A stretch of DNA of 64,000 bases from Druceiella hillmani. Its lineage: Eukaryota; Arthropoda; Insecta; Lepidoptera; Hepialidae. The position numbers were made by a program, and so were the translations under genes. The stretch's first letter is position 1, and each line of letters begins with the position of its first letter. Below, piece by piece: positions 1-12,710 of this stretch. The notes beneath the pieces are model-generated. The model saw only the letters and a program-made list of their open reading frames with translations. It had not been told where the DNA came from and ran no database searches. Location: positions 22,933,501 through 22,997,500 of the forward strand of contig JAYKKI010000015.1 in assembly GCA_039881145.1 (NCBI GenBank), given 5' to 3'.

Positions 1-530
1 TGAAACCTGGAGTTCAACGACAGGATGTCTGCTAAAAACTGAAAACACTAATTTAAAAAGAGCAGATACTTAAGTCTCATAATATATGAGTAAGACGGCA
101 TATATACCCTCAACAAGTAAAGACTGAGGAGTTGGAACTCAGAGTTCAGTGGTAAAATTTCTGTTCGAGTTCGATAATACTAATTTAAAAACAGCAGATT
201 CTTAAGTTTCGCGATTTAAGTAAGTTAAATCGTGAAACGTAAGAATCTAAGTAGGTTAAGTAGGTTATTCTTAAATTCCAGTGTTAAGACTGTGGAAAGC
301 TGGAATCCAGAGTTAAATGGCAGATTCTTTGCTTGAAACCCAAAATACAAATTTATAAAAGCAGCAGATTCTCAAATCTAAGGAGGTGGAGCCTGGAGTT
401 TAAAGACAAGGTTTTGCTTGGGCTCCTGAATTCTAATTCTAAAACAACAGACACTCAAGATTCATAATGAGAACTGAGGAGTTGGAACACAGGGTTCAAT
501 TACAAAGTCTCTATTTGATATCCAAAATAA
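1..530. repeat. Degenerate tandem array, about five units
   Basis: Five diverged units recur with the same order of words: a TGGAGTT/TTGGAAC start, then CAGAGTTCA, then ACTAATTTAAAA, then AGCAGATTCT. Units begin near 1, 125, 291, 381 and 471, so spacing varies from about 90 to 166 bases. The array runs off the left edge of the window. The longest unit (from 125) is enlarged by an inverted duplication at 196-248. No coding potential was seen. It could be the edge of a satellite or the internal repeat of a larger element. Confidence 0.7.
196..248. repeat. Inverted repeat, 24-bp arms, 5-base loop
   Basis: Arms 196-219 and 225-248 are reverse complements with two mismatches. The left arm is ordinary tandem-unit sequence (AGATTCTTAAG), so the right arm is an inverted copy of part of the unit. 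Confidence 0.85.
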
Positions 531-3500
531 AGAAAAACGTTTCTCGAGAATCGATTAAGTAGAAATAGCTAAATCTTTGAATCACAATCACCAATCAAGA
601 AGCTTAATAAAACTGTTTAAAATGTTACTTAAACTTTAAAAGAGAGAAATTTAGAAAATATAGTATATTAAAATATACACAATTTTCATTTTGTACTCCA
701 TTTGGTTGTTTAAAACTAGTATTCAATTTAAAAAGGCTGTCACTTACATTGGTTTCTTGTGCAATTGATGTTTCTTGCTTGTTATCTGAAGCACTATCAG
801 TTAATGACGCCCGAAATATTATTCACGTTTTTAAATTAGTTGCTTAAATATGTGATGAAATCCTATCAAAATATATTATTAGGAGGTAGAATTATAAGCT
901 TCATTAGACGCAGTCATCGAGAAATTGGTTTTCGTTGTATGATTGCTTGAAATAAGTGTTTCTTGAACTAATATGTTTAATTAAAACTAAGCTAAGTTTT
1001 AATTTGATTCTTGAAGGTGAAATAGTTTTCTGTAAAACAGATCCAAAGTACAAGCAAAATGAATTAATACTATCAAAATCAACTTCTTGGACTTTAAGAG
1101 CTTTTTCTGAGCTCGTGTTTCTATATTCCTTTTTCTAATACTTTTAGTAAAACATTATGTGTTTGATTTCACTTATATTTTTTGTTACGTCTTTTTCAAT
1201 TTCTTGTTTATCTATGTTGCTACTTGCCTGTGAAAGAATATTTTTCATTCCATTTTTCCTATATTTTTATTTCTATTTTCCAACACTCCAACATTGGCAT
1301 TCATTCTGTTAATTTCTCCCTCATATTCACCTTCATTAGATAATTGTCGTAATGTTTAATTTCGTTTTATGGAATTGTAAGTATTCTTTCCTTTTTTAGG
1401 AATTTAACTCAAAAATAAGGCTAGAAATTTCAAAACAGATCACTTCTCATTTAACCGTATGTGAGATTTTTTAATATACCTGTCTAAAAAAATTAGGAAT
1501 AAATTCCGAATTCATCTAGACTAGCTTAGTTTTATAGCAATACAGCCACATAAATAGGTATAATTAAATAAGATAATTGAATTCGATTGCATGGTAGAAT
1601 CCTGTTTACACAAGCAACGTCTGAATAAAACATATTTTAATAAATAAACGGTTGTTTGTACTGTCACAATATTTTTTTTCAAGTTATTATCTTTATCTTA
1701 TTAATTTTTTTCCAATTTCTTCCTATGCATTTTCTCGCCGAGTATTTTGTCAATATTTTGTGTGATATCACAGCTTGACTCCGTCCTAAGGTCTCGGTAA
1801 TCGAATGGTACTTCATGCATTTTTTGGAGAGTAGTAATTCGTGGTTGAACGTCGCTATTTCTCGTTGCGATTTCAAATATCGGGATGCTACTTCTATTTA
1901 TTAGGACCGACAAATATATAAAAAATGATGAATGAAATAAAACATACTGTGTAACTTCACTTTTTTCCGTCAATAGGTAAGCTCATGAAAATAAACATTT
2001 TGTCTTTATATATTCGTAAATTCATCCGTATTGAGGCATTTTTTGTAGTATAGAATAGCAATTTTAAAATTTCTGTCACAAGAGTAACAGAATGGGATAT
2101 TTCTGTAACAAAGGATAACGTATTCATTGTTGTGTGTATTCAGCTCTTTTCATTGTCAGATTTATTGTATCGTTTATGTTACTTTCTTCAATAATTACTC
2201 GCTTATTTTGTCATGATGTGTTAATAGTCTAGCAGAACATATATAAATATATGGTAATTAAAAAATGGATAATAATTCAGGGACCAAATCATGTAAGAAT
2301 TCCAAGATAATATTACTATATTTCTATTAAAAAAGTGTACTAATATTAATTTAATAGCTAATCACATAATGCTTTAACTATAAGTTTATGATACCAAATA
2401 TTATAAAGGAAGATTTCAGAGTTACTTAAAATTGAAAATATTATTTTTAATTAAAATACCGGCTTAGTAGTAAAGCAATCTCGTAGTGATTCTAAAAAAC
2501 ATCACAGTCGTAATCAGTGTAGAACTAATTATCATCAATATTTGCCACTCACTCATAGCCTCATTTTAATAGTAGAAATTGTTTTGAAAGTGCATACTTA
2601 AATTGATATAAAAATTATTCAAGAAAGTTAAATGACACCAGCAAAATATCAATCAAATTAATAAGTGTTTACCCTAAAACGAATTATACGCGAATGAAGA
2701 AAATAGTGATTTTGTTTCTAAATTCGTTAATCAGTGAGAGAGTTATAAAATTTAGGTTTATTAAAGATGTTTTAACGTGTAGGTGTTAGTTATTTTAAAA
2801 ATTATCTATGACAATAATGAAGAACAGAATATAAAGAATATATGATACAAGCGATATATAAAATATACCATATAATGTAGGTATATGTAGATTTTCATTA
2901 ATTGGTTATCGAATACTGGCTTGTGGAACAATTCTCTGATCCATTTTATGTAAAAGACTTTTTTCACATAGTTACATAACATATAATTGTGTTTTTGGAA
3001 AATGTTTTATATCTTATTGTTTCATCAACTATTAAAACGTAAATAAATTCCATGTATATCTTAAAAGTAGCGGCTATTTTGAACTGTTAAGGGCCTTTCA
3101 CGTTTGGCAGCAAGTGCTTACTTTGCTCTTACATCCCTTAGTTTACAAAAATACGTAAATTTATTATGATGTTTCTACTTATATCTATTCTCAAAATTTT
3201 TATAAATTTTTCATTCACGATAAATTGTTTAACGAATTTAAAAAAAAACAACTTATTAGTTATATAAAAATGCTTAAATGATTTGATTGATCACAAAGCC
3301 ACCACTCACTTTGTTCAACAAAATATGTTCGATAAAATCAATAAAACTGTCGTTTAATTAACTTATGAACTCTGTATTACGGAGAGTATCAGGAAATTCT
3401 TCTTTTAACATATTTCTCTCGTCAGTCGAAATGAGAAATTCCAAGACTGAGATGAAATAATAAAAATCGTTTTCAACCATTTTTTCTAAGGAATAATATT

Positions 3501-6500
3501 AACAAAGTCAGATGATAGGCATCTTGCAACAAGGTGACACTTATTTCAGATTCAGCATTACAATTTAATCAAAAAATATCTCGATGCACTAAAGCTGTTA
3601 AAATATCTTGTGATACTAACAATACTTACTTAAAATACGCTTAAATATATTTTGGGCCACAAAAACATTAATGCCAACTCTGACATATACTAGCAAATTC
3701 CACTTGATTTAAAATGTTAGTACTAATTCTAATGGTACAAAAAAAAGAAATAAAATAACTTGAGTTTAATTGAAAACCTAAAATTTCAAGTCAACTTCGA
3801 ATGACAGTGGGAATTTTTATTTAGTCGCTGGTAATTTAAATTCCAATTGCTTTAGAAAATAGGTATCGATAAAATTCAAAAATATTCTGGTGTAATGTTT
3901 GAAAGCGTATTTTTTAAACTTATTTGGAAGTTTTGTAACACTGTAATATGTACACCAATTTAAGATGATAGAATTTTTTTCCTTCATCTTGATTCAATAT
4001 TAATACATGAAATTTATTTTTATATATTTTTTTTATATTATACTGCAAATTTAAGTACTTTTCTTCAATAAGGTACATTGTATCTAAAATTGAATGAATC
4101 TTAATTCATGATCGTTGTGTTGAATAATATCATAGAAATGAGTATAATATATTTAATCAATAATCGAAAATATGTAATTATAAAGTTATAAATGGTAAAT
4201 GATTGCATAATACAATATATTTAAAAATTCATTTGGCATTGTAGTATGTTATGCTTTTGTATTATATTTAATTAGATTTGGTTCAACAACTAATCTTAGC
4301 CAAGGAACGATAACTACTTGCAGAACAGTAGCAAACACGTTTTTGTTTCACTTGCCTATTTTCGCAAAGACGAAAACGAAAGAAAAAAAAAATTTAGTAT
4401 TATTTATGTGAGCTATTATTATTCGTCAAGTGATATTTGTATTTTCGTTAAGTGTTTAAATCTCCCCAAAATAATATTATATCGATGAAAGGCATTAAAA
4501 AGGGCATTCTAAAAGTGAAAAGAAAGTTTTTGAATTTGAGCCATTAATACGAATATAAAGAATTAAACAACGTGAGCAATATCAATAAAAAAAAGTTTAT
4601 ATTTTTATTCGTATTCTTTCAAAGTGAAACTTTTTTACCTCACTGATGTAAATTTATATGTAGAAAAATTAGAATTAATGAAAGGAAAAAGATGTCAGAA
4701 ATGGCAACAGCGTATGACCATTTTTCCTACGGCTTTCATACACTCAGTTCATCATTCAAGGGCTAATTGCTAGGAAATCCCCGTGCATTTTAGTTTTTCT
4801 TGTATTATTATTGATAAAAATGTAAAGTTCATTTTTATCAATAAAAATATTGGGACAAATAGCGTAAAATCTTCCGTTGGTGGCAGAACGTGGCATAAAC
4901 ATTTCAAATTAACAATATATTTTCTTCAACACAAATTTCTTTAACAGGTTTATTGGTTTGATTACACATTTATCCTAATATTGCTTTATTTATTGAAAAT
5001 AATAATAAATTTAAAATATGAACTTTTAATGAGCGCGATGACCACGCGATCACTTTTCAAGGAAATAAACTTTTTAACCTGATCTTCTACAGCTTTTGTA
5101 TTAAAATCTTAATTAATCGGTGTTTTTAGGTCTATTAACTTCTTCCAATCATAAATATTTTGGTTGTTTACTTTGAAATCTATTGAACTTGAGATCTATC
5201 AAAACATTTAACCAAATGTGTGTTTTTATGAGGTCAATTATAACCATGGATATCTTATCATTGAGAGCTAGAGTGTAAGTTTTGTAAGCATGATTCATTA
5301 TTTTAAACGAGCCTATGTATGGCTAGTATAATGAATCTTAAAAACATAGTGAACATATTTCAAAGAAGAATTAGTAAAAAAGGCTGTTAGATGCAAGAAA
5401 CATGTGATACAATGGAATGTTTCTAAGACTAGTGGCGAAGAAGTTATCACAAGTTGATGTCAAGTATGTGTGCAGTATGTCGCTAGATAATTTTCATATT
5501 TTACTAGTAATTAAACATCACAGGTAAAATTGTTTTTGTTATATGTCTAGCGTAGATTTTGCTCCACAAAATGTAACCAATAAATATTTTGAATGGCCAG
5601 GGGCAACTCTATTTCACTTGTAAGAAATTTTCGAGCAGAAAAATTGCATGGATATGTCCATCTATAATTGGATGGTATAATTTTCAAGGAGAAAAGTTGC
5701 ATGGATCTTTCTGCATTCTGTCCAAAAAATAATATGAATTATTTCACACATATTAAAAGGTGTCTGAGTTTGTATCTAATTTACCAAGAACAAGAATCAC
5801 AAAGTTTTAAAATGGGTAATATTTAAAAGTTATCTGAAATGCCGCATTATCAGTTTGAGTCTCAATGCGGTTTTAAGAATATTAGTAATGTGATCTTGAA
5901 ATGAGAAGCAGCTCTCATCGGGATCCGTAACATTGGAAACACGCGCGAGGCTAGAACGTGATAATAATACTCATATTTATTATAACTAGGGAACCAGAAG
6001 AAACCGTAACTATGCACTTGCTTAGGTTAAAATGAAGCTTGATTCTTAAATTTTACTAAATAATCAAGTCAACGTCTTTTTATAGCAGCTCATAATCGTA
6101 ACAATTATTTATTTTGAAAAACCACTTTAAATGATAGGCAAACGATTTCAATATGGGCCAATAATGGTAGATCACTTCTCATTAATAGAAATGGGAAAGT
6201 ACTCAATTCAATATCCTATATTATCGCAATTAATCAAATTGAAGGAGAATATTTTTTTTATTTTCAACGCTATTAAAAGATTTTTTTAAATCAAACTATA
6301 CATTTTCCCTTTTTGTTTAATCATAGACACGTATCGTATTCGATAATAAAAAGAGTTTACAACAATAGAACGCTTAAGGCAGAAATTTTATTGACAGCTC
6401 TGCAGCTGGGTTTGAATTTTCATGAAAATACGTTGCATTGGAGTAAGATCACTTTAATGATTTTAGCATTGATGTATGATACTATTATAGGTCTATCGTT

Positions 6501-7260
6501 CCTTGTTTGGATCTATAGAAATATCGTGAAATAGTATTAAGCGCGAATATTCCATAAGTCAAGATATATACTAGAATTAAAACTGGGGTTCAATAATTAT
6601 ACTAATAGTGAAATAGAGAATTCAGCTCGTTTTTTTTATAACTATTGTGGAAATTTATCTGGACCACAAGTCGTTTTCGGTTGAAATGACATTAGACCTA
6701 ATCGGCATTATCTACACACAAAATAAATATATAAAGTTTCCTGACAGGCCATGCGCTCCACTGTCATTATAAATAGTAAATGCGATCTCTTAGCACAAAC
6801 AATTGGTTACATTTCGAAAAGAGCTTCAATATAATTAGAAAAGGCTAATTTAGCTAATTTAGCACCTATGTATGGAAACTCTACTCTAAGCTAAAGTCTC
6901 GATCAGCTGACAGCCTCAGGGCTTTGATCAAAAGTACGATCTTCATTACTTTGAATAATTTTCGACTTGCATTTCAACGCTGCGGACGTATGTACCATGC
7001 AACATCCTCATATTATACTTATATTATTGATAAATTTTCTCAAACCTTTCACGGCAAAAGTAATTCATTCTAATATCGCATGTCAACCGAGTTTCAAACC
7101 AGACCACATATTGATATTCGTTTAATCCTACTAATTATTTAATTACAATTGCTTTATTTAATTTTTACAAATAAAACTAATAAATTATTAAGCCTATACC
7201 TTCATTTTACATAAATTACGCTGATTCATATTTTCAAAATAAGATATTTAGGTTTCAAAA
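531..7260. other. AT-rich non-coding stretch, nothing recognised
   Basis: No gene, RNA or transposon could be identified. A 14-bp perfect inverted repeat with a 7-base loop lies at 4809-4843. A 73-codon open frame at 6313-6534 (+) follows a pyrimidine-rich stretch ending in ATAG, which resembles a 3' splice site, and its translation has one hydrophobic segment (around residues 46-66); it matches no family I know and may be chance. Confidence 0.5.
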
Positions 7261-7400
7261 GTACACCTTACCAAAATCTCCTCACCGCTAGAACTGGATG
7301 TCACTCCGAAGCCAATTCTATAGCTCGGATAGCCCAAGGCAGAACCCGATATTTATGGCAAGCGGAGGATTACACGTTCATATTTTTTCGGCCTTATTTA
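7261..7400. other. GC-richer patch, possible exon or element remnant
   Basis: This stretch is clearly richer in G and C than its surroundings. On the minus strand a 34-codon open frame covers roughly 7250-7355; inside it the sequence TTGGTAAGG resembles a 5' splice site. I do not recognise the encoded peptide. It could equally be a transposon remnant. Confidence 0.2.
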
Positions 7401-7538
7401 TTGCAATCCGAACGTTCATATTTACCTTAATACCTTAGAACAATCAGAAATTTACCATTTCACCCTAGAAATTCACCGTTGTATTATTCTCTATATACTG
7501 AGATAAACTATATTGGGTAGAATTAAAATAGATAAACT

Positions 7539-7583
7539 ATATAGTGGAGATAAACTATAGAATGAAGTTTATCTCCACTATAT
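7539..7583. repeat. Perfect inverted repeat, 18-bp arms
   Basis: Arms 7539-7556 and 7566-7583 match perfectly with a 9-base loop. The surrounding 7500-7605 also contains direct repeats of TATTGGGTAGAA and GATAAACTAT, so the site has been rearranged more than once. Confidence 0.9.
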
Positions 7584-7599
7584 TGGGTAGAAATAAAAT

Positions 7600-9249
7600 A
7601 TAACGTAAAGAGAAGAACATTTAATAAACGTGCGTACATACACAATACGACCGAATAAGAAAAATAATGAGAATTACAAAAACAGATAGAAAAGTATGAA
7701 ATACCTAAAATTCAATCAAATCAAAATCAGCCATCGAATCAAGGAAGAATGGATGATTCAAATGGAATTATGTTAAATGTGATTGAGAGCGGTAAAATAT
7801 TTGCAGATGAAATTCAAATAGCGTAATTGCTGGATGAACATTTTTTTGTGTTTTTGTTAAAAAAAATCAAGAGTTTCGTCGAAAATTGTGAAATTTTCGC
7901 ACTTTAAAAGTTTAGTTTTTTATTGGTAGATAAATTAAAAATAATCTTGTTTAATGTGCTTTTCATTTTGCTTTTTTATTTATTTTCATTGCGAAAAATG
8001 CTATTCGTTTCACTTATTTCTGTGAAATTTGCATTAATATTTCATCGATTGTAACTTGAGAAGTACTTACTTATAGAGTTGATTGCGTTTTGGGAAAGTA
8101 GGGTTCTTACAGCTTCTTTGGTGTTCCAAGCAAGTTAATTCATAAATCACTGAAAAATACATGTCTAACAAATCCAAATAGAAAGTATTTTATTGCTACA
8201 CAATTCTGAAGCAAAATTAATTGTGCAGGAAATGGGATATTCATCGTTGATGGTTTTTGTTTTTGGGTGCTAAATGAAGTTTCCATGATTAGACGCAGGT
8301 TATTTTTTAATTCTGATTTTGCAATTTATAGGCAATCGGGGGTTAATCTTTTAATTTTCATAACGGACAGGAATATGTTTATTGATTAATTCAATTTAAT
8401 TAATTTGTTGTAAGTAATTTAGTAAATTTGTTCAAAATGTGGCAAATAAAACTACTAATTATATTGTATAAATATCAGCGGTTTTATTTAGTTATTCGTT
8501 TATTATTTTTTCCTTAAATATAATTTATTGTAAATACGGTAATTTTGGTTATCTGTATTGTTAATTTAGATAATGCATACAAATTTTCCACTTTATAATA
8601 TTTTTATCATGCAATAAATTCAAAAATATTAAAAGAAATCTTAATGAAATATTTATACATCGCCGTAAATACCATTTCGTTTACACACGAATGGTCGACT
8701 CTGACTATCTCCGCTCACACCGCGTTATTTCCGTCGCACATTTTAAGGCATGGAGTTTTTATACACAACGCACAACAAAAAGTTTTATTAAAAAGTAATA
8801 AGCAAAGTTCTTACCACTTTCGGAGCGAAGCCGAACACTAGCGATCGGGCAATAAGAATACAATAAAGGGCGAGAAAAATATATTGGATGTGAAAATTGT
8901 GTGTTGGTTGAAACGTATAAGAGATTGTTTCCTATTAAAGGTTGCCTTATTATTTCTAACTTTCTTTATAGGTAACTGTTTGCTTTTGTTGATAGTACTT
9001 AAATAATTGAGTTTATAGGAATCTGAATTGAGATCGGTGAATATAAATGTGATGATAAATCGATATTTAAAAAACGTGTGAACTTGACTATCCTGACTTC
9101 AAGTCAGCACACGTGATCTCATTTTAGCTTCAAATTAATAATAAAATTAATAAATAAAACAATTTGTATTTAAATTAGTAGAATAGATTTTATGACTATC
9201 ACTTTTAATTAATTTAAGGCATTAACTTTTTATTCTATTTCATAAAGCA
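7600..9249. other. AT-rich stretch with one GC-richer patch
   Basis: Nothing recognisable apart from a GC-richer patch at about 8685-8860, which holds a 65-codon open frame (8644-8841, +) without similarity to a family I know. The last part reads like a decayed repeat rather than a gene. Confidence 0.4.
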
Positions 9250-9461
9250 GTGGCATGCAATCGAAATCTTTTATCGAAATTTGAGTCAAAATATAGACAC
9301 ATGTACAAATATTATTTTTGCTCAATACATATTATGAAATATACAAGGTGCATGCTGTTAAAACTGAGAAACAAGTTCCGGTACGATCAAGAGAGCGTAT
9401 GGTGGGGTAGCCCTCTATCCCCCATTCATGAAGAAGGTTACCATTATTACCTGAAGGACTG

Positions 9462-9560
9462 GAAGTTTCGCCCTCTAGAAATTTCTTGAACAGTCCAAAA
9501 TATTCGAGAGTATCTGAAAGCATTCCTCAATATTCCAGAACCACCCGGAATATTCTGGAA
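9462..9560. promoter_or_regulatory. Dense heat-shock-element array
   Basis: Heat-shock factor binds inverted nGAAn units at 5-bp spacing; three or more in phase make a strong site. Two perfect three-unit sites are present: GAA-TTC-GAA at 9478-9490 and GAA-TTC-GAA at 9548-9560. In the second cluster eight consecutive 5-bp steps from 9523 to 9560 alternate TTC/GAA, six of them perfect, one with two of three bases (CAA at 9528) and one poor (ACC at 9543). A further GAA-TTC pair sits at 9462-9469. The region is also an imperfect inverted repeat around 9541. No TATA box was seen close by. Coding similarity to a Helitron begins about 70 bases downstream; whether the array belongs to that element is inference. 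Confidence 0.65.
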
Positions 9561-9629
9561 TGCTGTGAAATATTTGAGAACAGTCTGGAACCTTGTCGTG
9601 CCACTTCGATCAACACTAACAGAAATGAA

Positions 9630-12600
9630 ATGAATTAGGTTTTTTCATCCAAGGATAAATCTTTCCTAAAATGGGACCATTGCTACCACTATCCAACGAA
9701 GACTATAAATTTCTGCAAGTATAATTCGTTGGAAATGAAGAAATAGTAATTGATCAACGATGCACGAATCACATCAGTAGATAGAGATGAGAAATAATTC
9801 GAGATGTACAGAGGGTCTTAGACAAATACTATCGACTTATTCACATATTCAAAACAGCACAAGACCGAATGATTTTTGATGAATATAGAGTTATAATTCG
9901 AGCCAACAAGACACAACAACCTGGAGAACAAAAACGACGATTTAATGCACCTCAGATAGACAAAGTCACCGTCTTTATTGTGGACAATGAAAACACAAGC
10001 CGTACAACGAAGAAAAAGAGAACTACAACGCATTGAAAAGACACACCGTTCATATGATGCTATCCAATATCCATTAACATTTCTGCACGGAGAGGATGGA
10101 TATAATTTTATTGTAAAACAAACCCAATATGAAACAAGCGTAGAAACAAACAAAAAAGCCACTTCCAAGGAGTTCTGTGCTTACCGCTTAATGATCAGAG
10201 GCAATGAAATATACAAACACATTCTCAACACACGCCGTTTTTACAACAATTTCTGGTAGATATGTATGCAAAAATAGAAGCGGAACGGATGCTTTACACA
10301 AGACTGAATCAGAAGTAACTACGGAACATACGGAACAACGAAACCAAGATTGACAACATTGGAACAATAGTAATCTTACCCGCATCTTACATAGGAAGCC
10401 CAAGAGACATGCACGAATACACTCAAGATACCATTATCTACGTAAGAAAATATGGGCGACTTGACCTCTTCATAAACAAAGATCAACTAAGATACGGACA
10501 AGCCTTGATGAATCGATTGAAGTTACCACAAAATACCATTTCTTTGGAACTGTTAGATGCTGGATGTACACAATCGAATAACAAAAACGAGGACTGCCTC
10601 AACTCAAATAATCTCATATGGTAATACAACAGAATTCATCCCACGGACATCGACAAAGTAATCCAAGCTGAATTTTCCAATCCACAAGAATATCCGAAGC
10701 TATACGACACAGTTGTGAAAAACACGAATCACGGACCATGTGAGCTATTAAACCTCAATTTGCTATGTATGAGTGATGGAAAATGTATAAAAAAATCATA
10801 TTTGAATAAAACAAAAATTGAAGATGATGGCTATACCAAATACAGAAGACGATCCCCAAAAAACGGTGACTTCACAGCGAAAATACGAATAATAGGCTGA
10901 TACGAAATAAATAATAAATGGCTTGTGCCATATAACCTACTACTTTCCAAAATGTTCCAAGCACACATAAACGTAGAATACTGCGATTCAGGAAAATCCA
11001 TTAAATCTGTCTGTAAGTATGTAAACAATGGCACTGGCCAATCCCGAATGTTTCTATCTCCGGATGTTTCTCTCCGGCTGCCACACGACATAGGGAGATT
11101 AAAAAGTTTCACAGAGCTCATGACTGTTGACAGTTGCCTATGCCAGATATGCAGAGAAGCATGCCAACGCTTAGGATTAATAGAAAACGATAACCACTGG
11201 GAATTAACGCAACAAGAAGCCTTACTCACAGGTTCAGCTAAACAAATCAGAGACTTATTCGCCATAATACTAACAACGTGTAACAATGAAACACTCATTC
11301 GCCTAGAAGCTAAATGTTTGGCAATAAAAAACCAAACCTTAGTACAACTTGGGATGCAGCACCACGACAAAATGCTTTCAGTGTGAAAATTTCGAAATTG
11401 CCAAGGAGAAAAACTATCACATCAATGATCTACTTCAATATATTGCTCAGAACAAACCTCCCCTCAATGACAATAAAGAAAAAATTACAACGTTATCGTA
11501 GAGCAGATGAACAATTACTCTGGTAGAATTATTTATTTGGACGCACTAGGCGGCACCGGTAAAACGTTTCTAATAAATCAATTGCTGGTAGAAATGCGGG
11601 CTAAACAATTGCACTTGAACTGGCATCATCCGGCATTACCGCCATACTTACGGAAGGAGGACGAACTGCCCATTCCACCCTACAACTACCATTGAATATA
11701 GCTGAATAACAATTCCCAGTATGTAAATCTCAAGAGCATCTGAAATGTGGTCAACATCTAAAATAAGCTAATATTATTTTCTGGGAAAAATGCATAATAG
11801 CACATAAATAATCACTCGAAGCCATGGACAGAACATTATAAGACTTGCGAGGAAACTGAAGTGATGAGAGGAGCGCCAAGTTAACACCAGCAGACGAAAT
11901 CAATGCGTGCTTAAAAAAATCACATATCTGGCCATACATACAAATACTGAGACTAAAGAAAAAAAAATGAGAGTTGAACTATCAAAACACGAAATAACAG
12001 CACATTTTGCTCAAAAACTTTTACAAATAGGCAAAGACACATATCCTACTGACCAGACGACCCGCCTCATTGAACTCAACAGTGATTTCTGCAACAAAGC
12101 CACTACAGAGAACGAATTCATTGACCAAATTTATTAAAATATTTTTCATAACTAAACCTATCCGGAGTGATCAATTTGTGGAGGATATCAATTTTAATAT
12201 TCAAAAGAAAATTCCCCGTGAAGGGAAAAAATACAAATCGATCGACACGCTGGTAAACTTTGAAGAAAGTGTCAATTTCCTTACAGAATTTTTAAACTCT
12301 GCAAGTACCAGGAATTCCATTACACTATCTTCGACTGAAAATTGGATCTCCGATCATACTACTCAGAAATCTCAACTCACCAAAACTATGTATTGGAATA
12401 AGGATGATCGTCAAAAGCTATCGAATAATATCATCAAAGCCGCACTTATGACTGCAAAGGATAAAGGGCACACAATATTTATTCCCAGAATAGCACTGAA
12501 CTCTACTGAACTGCCATTCTAATATAAAAGACTGCAAATTCCAATCAAATTAGCATATGGTTTTACAATTAACTAAGTGCAAGGACAAACTTTAAAACAT

Positions 12601-12710
12601 TGCTGCAAAGTTTAATCATCCCCAAAGAATGCTTCTTTTCTCATGGTCAACTGTACGCAGCTTGCTTTCGAGTAAGAAATTAAAAAAATTGTGAATATAT
12701 ACCCTGTATA
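9630..12710 (+). pseudogene. Helitron Rep/helicase relic
   Basis: This is a decayed autonomous Helitron protein (rolling-circle Rep plus PIF1-type helicase). Similarity runs in order over several frames: IYH/MGPLLPLSNEDYKFLQ near 9650-9720; a stretch with FNAPQID (9930-9960); ETHRSYDA-type motif as KTHRSYDAIQYP (10035-10075); MHEYTQDTIIYVR (10409-10450); GTVRCWMYTIE followed by GLP (10545-10600); VPYNLLLSK and AHINVEYCDSGKSIK (10925-11010); REACQRLGLIEND (11153-11192); helicase Walker A with GGTGKT (11550-11567), motif Ia as ASSGITA in a shifted frame (11600-11620); and a C-terminal part 11950-12560. The Rep HUH motif, normally GLPHxH, reads GLPQLK, so both histidines are lost. Helicase motifs between 11700 and 11900 are partly deleted. 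There are many stops and frameshifts, so it is dead. Helitron termini were not identified with confidence. Confidence 0.85.

Noticed and set aside
9818..11370. Minus-strand open frames over the Helitron
   Set aside because: They are the complement of Rep/helicase coding on the plus strand and show no independent similarity.
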